From Bacillus sp. es.036 (GTDB lineage: Bacteria > Bacillota > Bacilli > Bacillales > Guptibacillaceae): a stretch of DNA of 64,000 nucleotides. Both the position numbers and the translations under genes were made by a program. Shown here piece after piece: positions 57,061 through 64,000 of the stretch; the stretch's first letter is position 1; each line of letters opens with the position of its first letter. Under the pieces are notes generated by a model. The model was not told the DNA's origin. It saw only the letters and a list, made by a program, of their open reading frames with translations, and did not search any database. The stretch lies in contig NZ_PDIZ01000001.1 in NCBI RefSeq assembly GCF_002563635.1, positions 1,488,001-1,552,000 on the forward strand, read 5' to 3'.

Positions 57061-57927
57061 ACTATAAATAACGAGTGTGGAACTCTTCCAAGTGTTCATA
57101 ACATCGGATAACGGTAGACATTGATAAGGATGAAACATCGTTTGTCCATTTTTGTTTAGCACGTGTGCTCCGCTAATAGCATAACAACCATGAACAGCTT
57201 GATTATTTTGAAACCACACAAGAACGTCCTGAGGCGTTACATGATTTCTTGCCTTAGCATGATAGCCATAGCTATTGAGTAAAGAAAGAAACTCCTTCTC
57301 TTTCACCCACGTTTTGGTATATGTTTGAGCGGCTTCCTTATCAAGATTCATTAAAGTAAACGAAAAGCAATTAGGTCCGTTACTACTGATAAACGTGTTA
57401 ATCAATTCGCTACTCCCCATCTCCTCACCAACTTTTAAAGAAGACGATGAAACGAAATTCCTTGAAATCATTTCTAACAATTTAAATCTGAATGATAGGG
57501 GTAACTGTCTCCAGCTCCACCCTTGAAATACAACGATTTTTTCTTTTTTATACATTAAACAACAATCATCCAAAATAGCTACAGTGGCTGGATCGGAATC
57601 GAGGGTCAGGAGATCTTTATACTTAAAATAATAACCTCTCCCGTATTCCACTTGTGATAGAAGAAGTTTTTGCTGTTTGTCCTTATCAAGCGATAAAAAT
57701 AACTCGTTTGAAACTTTAGCTATCCACTCGGCCTCATGGTGAACATTCCATGTTAGAAATGAAGTTCTCTCATCAAGACTTAACGTATCATATCCTTCTT
57801 TTCTAGAAATGACTTTAAATTCCCTAGGCTCCTGCTTAAAGAAAAAAAGATCATATCCCGGCACAAATCGTTTATCCCACATTTCTAAGACCCTACTCGA
57901 TAATCGGTTATTTTCTACCCATACCAC
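57055..57927 (-). CDS. hypothetical protein (290 aa)
   Basis: GTG start at 57927 with AAAGGAAG ahead. Soluble, no membrane segments. The C-terminal half (residues about 170-288) has a GNAT-like feel (ISGAHVLNKNGQTMFHPYQCLPLSDVMNTW), but no acyl-CoA loop can be pointed to. It lies 39 bases after the tandem GNAT gene on the same strand and is probably cotranscribed. Family not recognised. Confidence 0.6.
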   Translation of the reverse strand: MVWVENNRLSSRVLEMWDKRFVPGYDLFFFKQEPREFKVISRKEGYDTLSLDERTSFLTWNVHHEAEWIAKVSNELFLSLDKDKQQKLLLSQVEYGRGYYFKYKDLLTLDSDPATVAILDDCCLMYKKEKIVVFQGWSWRQLPLSFRFKLLEMISRNFVSSSSLKVGEEMGSSELINTFISSNGPNCFSFTLMNLDKEAAQTYTKTWVKEKEFLSLLNSYGYHAKARNHVTPQDVLVWFQNNQAVHGCYAISGAHVLNKNGQTMFHPYQCLPLSDVMNTWKSSTLVIYSK

Positions 57928-57966
57928 TTCGATTTCTTCCTTTCGCCTTTTGTTAATGCAAACTTT

Positions 57967-58980
57967 TCAATAAGATGAAAGCTTTTTATAAAGAACCAGC
58001 TCATCATGAATTGGAATGTCATGCTCTCCAATTAGCGGAATTTCAGGCTTTGCTTGTCGAGCCCGATCGACTGCCCCTTGAATAACTTCTTTTATCCGAT
58101 AGCCTTTTCGTTGATAGAAGTTTAAAGCACGCATATTATCATTTGTGGTAATCACTCTAATGAGCGGATATTGATATTCTACTGCGATTAACTCTACCAT
58201 CATAATTAATCGTGAGCCTATCCCCTGATTTTCTAAAACACTATCAAGAGAAATAATTTCAATAACACGATCGTGACGCTTAAATGTGACAGCGCCAATT
58301 ATTTTTCCGGTTGAACTGCAGGCTACAAATCCCTCTAATTCGTGAAGTTTGTATGTACCTGTCGAGATGACCATTTCTGAACTTCCCCACGATTCAGTAA
58401 AAAATTTTGTCACTTGTTTTTGATGCATACAAGAGAGCGGCTGAATTCGATATGTAGCAAATTCATTAACCATTAAGAAACAGTCATTCCACTTACCTTC
58501 GTGGTATTCATGATTCGGAAGAACACCTACCTTTGTAAACCCAACATGCTCATAACAGCGAATCGCTCTTTCATTCCATTTTTGTGGGTCCATTACAATC
58601 ATAGATCCTTTTAAAGTCGTTTCAATATAATAAACGACCGATTGAACGAGAATTTTCCCAATGCCTTGATTCCAATACGACGTTTCACCTATAAACTGAT
58701 CCATACCATAAGTGCTTGTAGGAAGTGTGATCCCATCAACCTCTATCATTAAATAAAATTGGATATAACCAATTGGAGTATTCTTAAACAGCACCAGGCA
58801 TCTTGTTTCATCGTCATCTAAAAAGAAATCTTCTAAAACTTTCTCGTACGTATACGGACGATCTTTTCCTTCGTAATAAGTTAATACCGCAGGATCTGTT
58901 AACCACTTTAAAAGGTATTTCCCATCTCCGTCTTTTAGATAACGGATGCTCACATCTCCATTTTTAATAATAGGATGCAT
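57967..58980 (-). CDS. tandem GNAT-domain acetyltransferase
   Basis: 337 aa. The N-domain (1-170) is AAC(6')-like: ISYWNQGIG-type loop (GETSYWNQGIGKILVQSVVYYI) and NERAIRCYEHVGF. The C-domain (175-337) is a second GNAT: LDSVLENQGIGSRLIMMVELIA and NDNMRALNFYQRKGYRIKEV. Both keep the QxxGxG acyl-CoA loop, so both may be active. Aminoglycoside acetylation is possible for the N-domain, but self-protein or small-amine substrates are equally likely. It seems to be the first gene of a two-gene unit with 57055-57927. Confidence 0.8.
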   Translation of the reverse strand: MHPIIKNGDVSIRYLKDGDGKYLLKWLTDPAVLTYYEGKDRPYTYEKVLEDFFLDDDETRCLVLFKNTPIGYIQFYLMIEVDGITLPTSTYGMDQFIGETSYWNQGIGKILVQSVVYYIETTLKGSMIVMDPQKWNERAIRCYEHVGFTKVGVLPNHEYHEGKWNDCFLMVNEFATYRIQPLSCMHQKQVTKFFTESWGSSEMVISTGTYKLHELEGFVACSSTGKIIGAVTFKRHDRVIEIISLDSVLENQGIGSRLIMMVELIAVEYQYPLIRVITTNDNMRALNFYQRKGYRIKEVIQGAVDRARQAKPEIPLIGEHDIPIHDELVLYKKLSSY

Positions 58981-59207
58981 TTAGATCCTCCTAACTGATT
59001 TATTCTTCTATAACTCCTTTTTACTTTATCGGAATAGCCTTACATAATATAAATGAAAGCTGGAAAAAATTTTTAGAAAAAAATGCACAATAATAGTAAT
59101 AATATTATCCTATTTCGGGTATACTAATAAGTTTAGGATGTATCAATGTGATCTTTAGTATGTTACACTAAGAGAAACTTATTAGAGATGGGATATGATA
59201 AATATAT

Positions 59208-59438
59208 ATGGGAAAATACATGATTGACCACCAAAAACAAATTGTCCATAGGACAGCTTACGCTGGTGATGAATGTCATTTACCCGATACTCCGATTAAA
59301 GACCGAACTGAAGCCAATCATGAACAAGAATTGCTTGTTTACTTAAGGCAAAAAGGATACAGTAAATGTGCCTCATGCTTTTTTGGCTCAACCTTTGAAG
59401 AATCTTATCAATTCGAGAATCCACATAGACACGCATAA
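59208..59438 (+). CDS. small hypothetical protein (76 aa)
   Basis: Short soluble protein with a CxxC near the C-terminus (YSKCASCFFGSTFEESYQFENPHRHA). The start is uncertain: ATG 59208 or 59220 (the latter is preceded by GGGAAAA). A strong terminator follows. Family not recognised. Confidence 0.55.
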   Translation: MGKYMIDHQKQIVHRTAYAGDECHLPDTPIKDRTEANHEQELLVYLRQKGYSKCASCFFGSTFEESYQFENPHRHA

Positions 59439-59800
59439 ATATGGATGATGATAAAATAAATGAGAATAAACTTATTCTAGAGGCAAGGATGCCACATCCT
59501 TGCCTCTTTTCTTTACTTATCAACCTTAACTAACAGAATAACAACTTGATGTGATTCGCTTCGATAATAGTCGGTTTGTTTACGATTGATAACTTTCCAT
59601 CTCTAATAACTTCTTTAATTGTTAGCGATTTCACGATATAATGCAATTGGTCGCTTTTTTCTGAACACTTTTTTTATTCAAGAGTTTGTATTTTCATGTT
59701 ACATAAAAGGAGTTGATATGTTATATTCATAACTATGTTTTTATAAAAATACGTTTAGTTTGATAGAAAATCCGTTGCGAAACGACAGAGGTGACACTAC
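59439..59800 (+). other. 362-base leader before second YjiH gene
   Basis: It begins with a terminator GAGGCAAGGAT/ATCCTTGCCTC (59480-59506) and then an AT-rich stretch with a TATAAT (about 59636) as the likely promoter of the YjiH gene. No RNA element recognised. Confidence 0.5.
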
Positions 59801-61168
59801 GTGAACAGTACTCATCAAAGAAAAGTAACTTCAGAAGGTTTATTAAAATTCATAATTCCATCTCTCATTGGTATTTTCTTATTCATGATTCCAATCCCCA
59901 ATGATGAAGGTGTTACCATTCCAATAGCGAAAATGGCTGGTTGGTTACAAGGCTTATTTGGAACAGCCATTCCTTTTTCTCTATCCGCTCTTATGACGAT
60001 CATTATTTCGATAACTGCTTTACTAAGTGCCTATGCAGTTATCACAAAACCTGATTGGATAACAAATCGTCCATTTCTCACAAGTCTTCTTCAAGTATCA
60101 TGGGTCTGGGTAATTGCTCGTGTTCTGGGCATGATTTTTGCCATCTTAACTCTTTATCAGGTTGGTCCTGAATGGATTTGGTCAGATGCCACTGGTGGTT
60201 TGTTATTAAATGATCTCATTCCTATTCTCTTTTCTGTATTTTTATTTGCAGGGCTCTTTTTGCCACTGCTCTTAAATTTCGGTCTGTTAGAATTTTGCGG
60301 TACGCTTCTTACAAAGATAATGAGACCGATCTTCACACTCCCTGGTCGCTCCTCGATTGATTGCCTTGCATCATGGATGGGCGATGGAACGATTGGCGTA
60401 TTATTAACAAGCAAACAGTATGAAGAAGGCTATTATACAAAACGGGAAGCAGCGGTTATTGGAACGACCTTCTCAGTTGTTTCGATTACGTTTAGTATTG
60501 TCGTACTTCAACAAATGAAGCTTGAGCAATATTTCATTCCCTACTATTTAACGATCGTACTAGCAGGCGTTGTAGCAGCGGTTATTATGCCAAGAATACC
60601 GCCTTTATCGCGTAAGCCAGATACTACTTATGAAACAGCGGCTGAAGCACCGGATGACACTATTCCAGAGGGGCACTCTCGTTTTCAATGGGGAGTCCTT
60701 CAAGCAACAAAGACTGCTGAAGATAATCGCGCTTCAAATGTCATTAAAGGCGGCGTTCAAAATGTGCTCGACATGTGGATGGGCGTAATCCCAATCGTAA
60801 TGGCTATTGGAACAGTTGCTTTAATTATTGCTGAAACAACGCCACTATTTAGTTACCTAGGTGCTCCATTCGTTCCGATTCTTAATTTAATGCAAGTACC
60901 AGAAGCAGCTGAAGCAGCTCAAACTATGGTAATTGGATTTGCAGATATGTTTTTACCAGCGATTATCGGTGCAGATATTGAAAGTGATTTAACCCGCTTT
61001 GTAATTGCCAGTCTTTCAGTTTCCCAGCTCATCTATATGTCTGAAGTTGGTGGTTTATTGCTAGGTTCTAAAGTACCTGTTCGATTTATTGATTTATTTA
61101 TTATTTTTCTAGAACGTACGATTATTTCACTACCAATAATTGTAGTCATGGCACATATTATTTTTTAA
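59801..61168 (+). CDS. YjiH family membrane protein (second copy)
   Basis: 455 aa, GTG start with AGAGGTG ahead. It is closely similar along its length to 23163-24542, with the same LPGRSSIDCLASWMGDGTIGVLLTSKQYEEGYYTKREAAVIGTTFSVVSI block and PRIPPLSRKPDTTY loop. It stands alone here, without the D-amino-acid genes. Probable transporter, substrate unknown; the duplication suggests distinct ligands or regulation. A terminator follows (AAAACCGGGACAAA/TTTGTTCCGGTTTT). Confidence 0.8.
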   Translation: MNSTHQRKVTSEGLLKFIIPSLIGIFLFMIPIPNDEGVTIPIAKMAGWLQGLFGTAIPFSLSALMTIIISITALLSAYAVITKPDWITNRPFLTSLLQVSWVWVIARVLGMIFAILTLYQVGPEWIWSDATGGLLLNDLIPILFSVFLFAGLFLPLLLNFGLLEFCGTLLTKIMRPIFTLPGRSSIDCLASWMGDGTIGVLLTSKQYEEGYYTKREAAVIGTTFSVVSITFSIVVLQQMKLEQYFIPYYLTIVLAGVVAAVIMPRIPPLSRKPDTTYETAAEAPDDTIPEGHSRFQWGVLQATKTAEDNRASNVIKGGVQNVLDMWMGVIPIVMAIGTVALIIAETTPLFSYLGAPFVPILNLMQVPEAAEAAQTMVIGFADMFLPAIIGADIESDLTRFVIASLSVSQLIYMSEVGGLLLGSKVPVRFIDLFIIFLERTIISLPIIVVMAHIIF

Positions 61169-61172
61169 CGAG

Positions 61173-61207
61173 AAAAACCGGGACAAATTTGTTCCGGTTT
61201 TTTCTTT
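61173..61207 (+). terminator. terminator after second YjiH
   Basis: AAACCGGGACAAA/TTTGTTCCGGTTT stem with T6. Confidence 0.85.
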
Positions 61208-61330
61208 TTTCTTTTGATTGCTTTATAGTTGTTTTAATTACAGTTTTTAAATTATTTTACATAAAGTACGGTATATGAAATTTTATAAAATATCAAAATA
61301 AAACAGCAGCAATTAAGCCGCTGTTTCGTT

Positions 61331-62269
61331 TTACTTATTAAAATTAATCACAATTTTTCCTTTTGCATGATGAGATTCGCTTAGCTCGTGTGCTTCTTGG
61401 ATGCCTTCTTGACTAAACGGGAAACGATGGCCAATCGTTGCTTTAATATGACCATTTTCCATCAAAGATGCGATCTCTTTCAACTGCTCTCCATTTGGCT
61501 CAAGCCATACATTCCCAGATCTCACGCCTTTTTCTTTTGCTTTCTCCTGATCAGGTTCACCAACGATTGAGACAAGGCGACCTCCACCACGCAAAACGTT
61601 AAAACTTTTTTCTTGTATGTCTCCTCCCATTGTATCAAGGACGACATCATACTCTTCTAATTCTTCCGAGAAATCATGCTCCCGATAATTAATGACTTTG
61701 TCAGCGCCAAGTGACTTTAAATATTCTTCATTTTTGCCACTGGCGGTAGTAGCCACATAGGCTCCTTTATACTTAGCAAGCTGAATGGCAAAGCTTCCTA
61801 CACCACCAGCACCAGCATGGATCAATACTTTTTCACCCTTTTGAATATCAGCAAAATCAATTAAACATTGCCACGCGGTTAATCCTACAAGTGGTACAGA
61901 TGCTGCTTCTTCATAAGAAATACGATCAGGAATATGGGCAAGCAAATGATCATCTACGACAACTTCCTCTGCATATGTACCATTTGCTGTTGTTGCCGGT
62001 CTGGCAAATACTCGGTCGCCTTCTTTGAATCCTTCAACCGATGAACCGACTTCTTTAATCACGCCAGCAATATCCCACCCAAGAATAATAGGAAAGTTAA
62101 AAGGAAGCATCTCTTTTAAATAACCTTCTCTTAATTTCCAATCAATCGGGTTAATTGAAGTTGCATAGCTCGTTACCACGACCTGATTTTTGTCCGGCGT
62201 TGGTGATGCCACCTCTTTTTCAACTAGCTCATCTTTACCGCCATATTGTTCGATTACAACTGCTTTCAT
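61331..62269 (-). CDS. NAD(P)-dependent quinone-oxidoreductase-like protein
   Basis: 312 aa medium-chain dehydrogenase/reductase without the catalytic zinc. N-terminal GroES-like fold (YATSINPIDWKLREGYL...FPIILGWDIAGVIKEVG). Rossmann motif is VLIHAGAGGVGSFAIQLAKYKGA, and VLDTMGGDIQEKSFNVLRGGGRLVSIVGEP follows. Such enzymes reduce quinones or enones. AAAGGAG before the ATG. The hairpin AACAGCAG/CGCTGTT at 61302-61326 serves as terminator. Confidence 0.9.
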   Translation of the reverse strand: MKAVVIEQYGGKDELVEKEVASPTPDKNQVVVTSYATSINPIDWKLREGYLKEMLPFNFPIILGWDIAGVIKEVGSSVEGFKEGDRVFARPATTANGTYAEEVVVDDHLLAHIPDRISYEEAASVPLVGLTAWQCLIDFADIQKGEKVLIHAGAGGVGSFAIQLAKYKGAYVATTASGKNEEYLKSLGADKVINYREHDFSEELEEYDVVLDTMGGDIQEKSFNVLRGGGRLVSIVGEPDQEKAKEKGVRSGNVWLEPNGEQLKEIASLMENGHIKATIGHRFPFSQEGIQEAHELSESHHAKGKIVINFNK

Positions 62270-62327
62270 AGTAGAAAACTCCTTTCAATCAATATCTCTC
62301 TACTATGTTCCCTTTCTTTCCTCTTTT

Positions 62328-63230
62328 CTAAACAGACGAACTGTCGATACGATCAAATTTAGATAAAGTAATCAAGTTTTGGACAGTTAGTATTCCCTGC
62401 CATTCTTTTTTAGCAATTTCCCAATGATTTTCAAATTGTCCCCATGTCCAGGTTGGTTCCCAGCTTCCATTCTCATGCTGATTTTCAATTAAATAATCTA
62501 AATTCACATTCAACTCCTGATTGAGTTCTTTAGCAAAGGGCGATTGCACAGAGTCCACCAGGAAAAGAGGCTGAACTCCATATTGATCCCATTTTTCTGG
62601 TCGATCCACAATGTATGATAATTTCTTTTCAATATTCTTGTGAATCTCTTGCTGGACTTCTGCGCCTGCTAGCCTTCCTAAGCGTAGATAACATTGCACC
62701 TCATGAATTTCATATTCATTTAATTGACTAAGATGATCCAGTACCATATTTAACGCCTCTTTTGTGACATGATGTTGCACGTTATAGTGGAGGAGATATC
62801 CAACGATCTCAGCGTCAGGATTAGCAGAATAGGAGGATTCCTTTTCAGATACATGCCACCACGGTGCATGCGGAACATCATTCACAAGATTAGGCACCGC
62901 CTGCCAACCTTTCCTATCCTCTCGAAAAGTTTCAAGGAAATACTTGGTACCGCTAACAATAAACGGATGGTGAGCGTTTACTCCAAGATGGCTGAGATAT
63001 TGAAATGCTACCGTTGTGGCTAAGGGAGATGATTCTTGCAAACGAAAATCAGGCTCAATATGATTCCCAAAACCACCATCTTCATTTCGGAAAGCTTCAA
63101 GTTCGTGAAGAACTCTCTCTTTGTCTCCATTCCCTCTCCAGTATGCGAAAAACTCCCGGTCGAGCGGTCTTGCATGTAGCGCTATAAATTCACTTGCTTT
63201 TTCATACTGTCCCTCTGATAAGGTTTTCAT
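62328..63230 (-). CDS. toroid-fold (squalene cyclase/prenyltransferase-like) protein
   Basis: 300 aa from the ATG at 63230, 9 bases after AAAGGA. Repeated helical segments with QW-like signatures: FRNEDGGFGNHIEPDFRLQESSPLATTVAFQYL, WGQFENHWEIAKKEWQGILTVQNL and NQHENGSWEPTWTW. This is the alpha/alpha toroid pattern of the squalene-cyclase/prenyltransferase clan. No catalytic DxDD was seen, so enzymatic cyclisation is doubtful. Function unknown. Confidence 0.7.
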   Translation of the reverse strand: MKTLSEGQYEKASEFIALHARPLDREFFAYWRGNGDKERVLHELEAFRNEDGGFGNHIEPDFRLQESSPLATTVAFQYLSHLGVNAHHPFIVSGTKYFLETFREDRKGWQAVPNLVNDVPHAPWWHVSEKESSYSANPDAEIVGYLLHYNVQHHVTKEALNMVLDHLSQLNEYEIHEVQCYLRLGRLAGAEVQQEIHKNIEKKLSYIVDRPEKWDQYGVQPLFLVDSVQSPFAKELNQELNVNLDYLIENQHENGSWEPTWTWGQFENHWEIAKKEWQGILTVQNLITLSKFDRIDSSSV

Positions 63231-63365
63231 ATTTATCATTCCTTTCAATCTTTTCCTCACTTAAGCTATTTCTCTACGATATTTTTATCTCCTGCCTTCT
63301 TGAAATTATGACACTAAATAAGTAGAGTAATAGAAAGAAAGCGATTTCGAAAAAGGAGGATGATT

Positions 63366-64000
63366 ATGAATATCATTATCATTGGAGCAGGTGCACTTGG
63401 TACATATTTTGGGTCCAGATGGATAGAAAGCGGTGCGAACGTGTCGTTTTTTGTACGTGAAGGAAGAAAAAAGCAAATAGAGCGTGAAGGATTACAGGTT
63501 ACAAGTGTCAAAGGTGACACAAGAATCTCATCTCCTCTACTTCTGACAAACCCTTCTCAAGCTTCTTCACCTGATTTAGTATTGTTGGGCGTAAAAGGAT
63601 ACCACCTTGGTGAAACGATTCCAGTACTTAAAGAGTTTGTAGCAAAAGGAGCAAAGGTACTACCCATTCTAAATGGTATTGAACATATTTCCATTCTAAA
63701 AGAAAAACTTGGGGAAGAAGCCGTTTTAGGTGGATTATCTTATATTATTGCAACACTTGATAACAGCGGGCATGTCCATCATACAAGCGAACTCCATGAA
63801 TTGATATTTGGTCCACTCCATCCATCACAAAAAGAAATTTGCGCAATATTAAAACAAATAAATGAACGTGCGAATTTCAACTCACAATTAACTTCTACCA
63901 TCGAAGAAGAGATGTGGAAAAAATATATGTTTATTTCAGCTATGTCTGGTATAACCACAGCTGGAGATATACATACAGGAACCATTCGAGCTATACCTGA
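63366..64000 (+). CDS. 2-dehydropantoate 2-reductase family protein (partial)
   Basis: The gene runs off the right edge after 211 codons. ATG 63366 has AAGGAGG ahead. N-terminal NADP Rossmann motif IIIGAGALGTYFGSRW, then VLLGVKGYHLGE and LPILNGIEHI (conserved Asn/Gly region), and WKKYMFISAMSGITT of the C-domain. Ketopantoate reductases make pantoate for CoA; many paralogues act on other 2-oxoacids, so panE is not assigned. It is divergent from the toroid-fold gene. Confidence 0.87.
   Translation, partial: MNIIIIGAGALGTYFGSRWIESGANVSFFVREGRKKQIEREGLQVTSVKGDTRISSPLLLTNPSQASSPDLVLLGVKGYHLGETIPVLKEFVAKGAKVLPILNGIEHISILKEKLGEEAVLGGLSYIIATLDNSGHVHHTSELHELIFGPLHPSQKEICAILKQINERANFNSQLTSTIEEEMWKKYMFISAMSGITTAGDIHTGTIRAIP

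Overview
The window is a 64 kb piece of a low-GC, Gram-positive chromosome of the family Bacillaceae. The evidence is strong AGGAGG ribosome sites, GTG/TTG starts, factor-independent terminators after most operons, S-box and purine riboswitches, and Bacillus-type genes (xpt-pbuX, parE-parC, bioY, clpP, rlmN, murB, PatB/MalY C-S lyase, M29 aminopeptidase). The species cannot be fixed from the sequence alone. No rRNA, tRNA, CRISPR array, insertion sequence or prophage was seen; this is mostly ordinary chromosome with short decayed patches.

Layout. 1-3.0 kb: end of a glycolate-oxidase-type FAD enzyme, an FAH-family hydrolase and a lactate/glycolate permease. 3.0-5.2 kb: xpt-pbuX on the minus strand behind a guanine/xanthine riboswitch. 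5.3-12.4 kb: single genes (luciferase-like oxidoreductase, second lactate permease, CPBP protease, rlmN, a DUF3895-like protein). 12.5-15.1 kb: S-box-controlled homocysteine S-methyltransferase, then murB. 15.2-19.6 kb: apparent copper-handling island (DUF1541 lipoprotein, F510_1955-type lipoprotein, 16-cysteine four-helix copper-binding protein) followed by a two-component system. 20.1-22.1 kb: small sigma factor paired with a ClpP paralogue, then a VOC protein. 22.2-27.6 kb: a five-gene operon matching the N-succinylamino-acid racemase route for converting D- to L-amino acids, with its own RpiR regulator and YjiH membrane protein. 27.8-34 kb: a structured short transcript, a hydrolase/membrane fusion protein, a vanadium haloperoxidase gene broken by one amber codon, and a 2H phosphoesterase. 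34-42 kb: C-S lyase, membrane proteins, a YdjM-like gene with a LexA-like box, and parE-parC. 42-54.3 kb: bioY, transporters (MFS, Ca/Na exchanger, POT), a nuclease-helicase fusion, a P450, an M29 aminopeptidase, SIMPL and CoA-binding proteins. 54.3-55.4 kb: decayed genes, then a leader-peptide attenuator in front of an MFS efflux gene. 56.8-64 kb: cold-shock protein, tandem GNAT protein, second YjiH, quinone-oxidoreductase-like protein, toroid-fold protein and a truncated ketopantoate reductase.

The most informative signals are (i) the attenuator at 55.23-55.38 kb, where a 17-codon leader ORF overlaps one arm of a hairpin and the other arm can instead pair with the Shine-Dalgarno of the MFS gene; (ii) the D-amino-acid salvage operon; (iii) the single nonsense codon in an otherwise intact haloperoxidase gene; (iv) a consensus promoter driving a roughly 90-nt terminator-like RNA at 27.89-27.98 kb; and (v) a small sigma factor/clpP pair. 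Function calls rest on recognised motifs and family memory; no database search was run.
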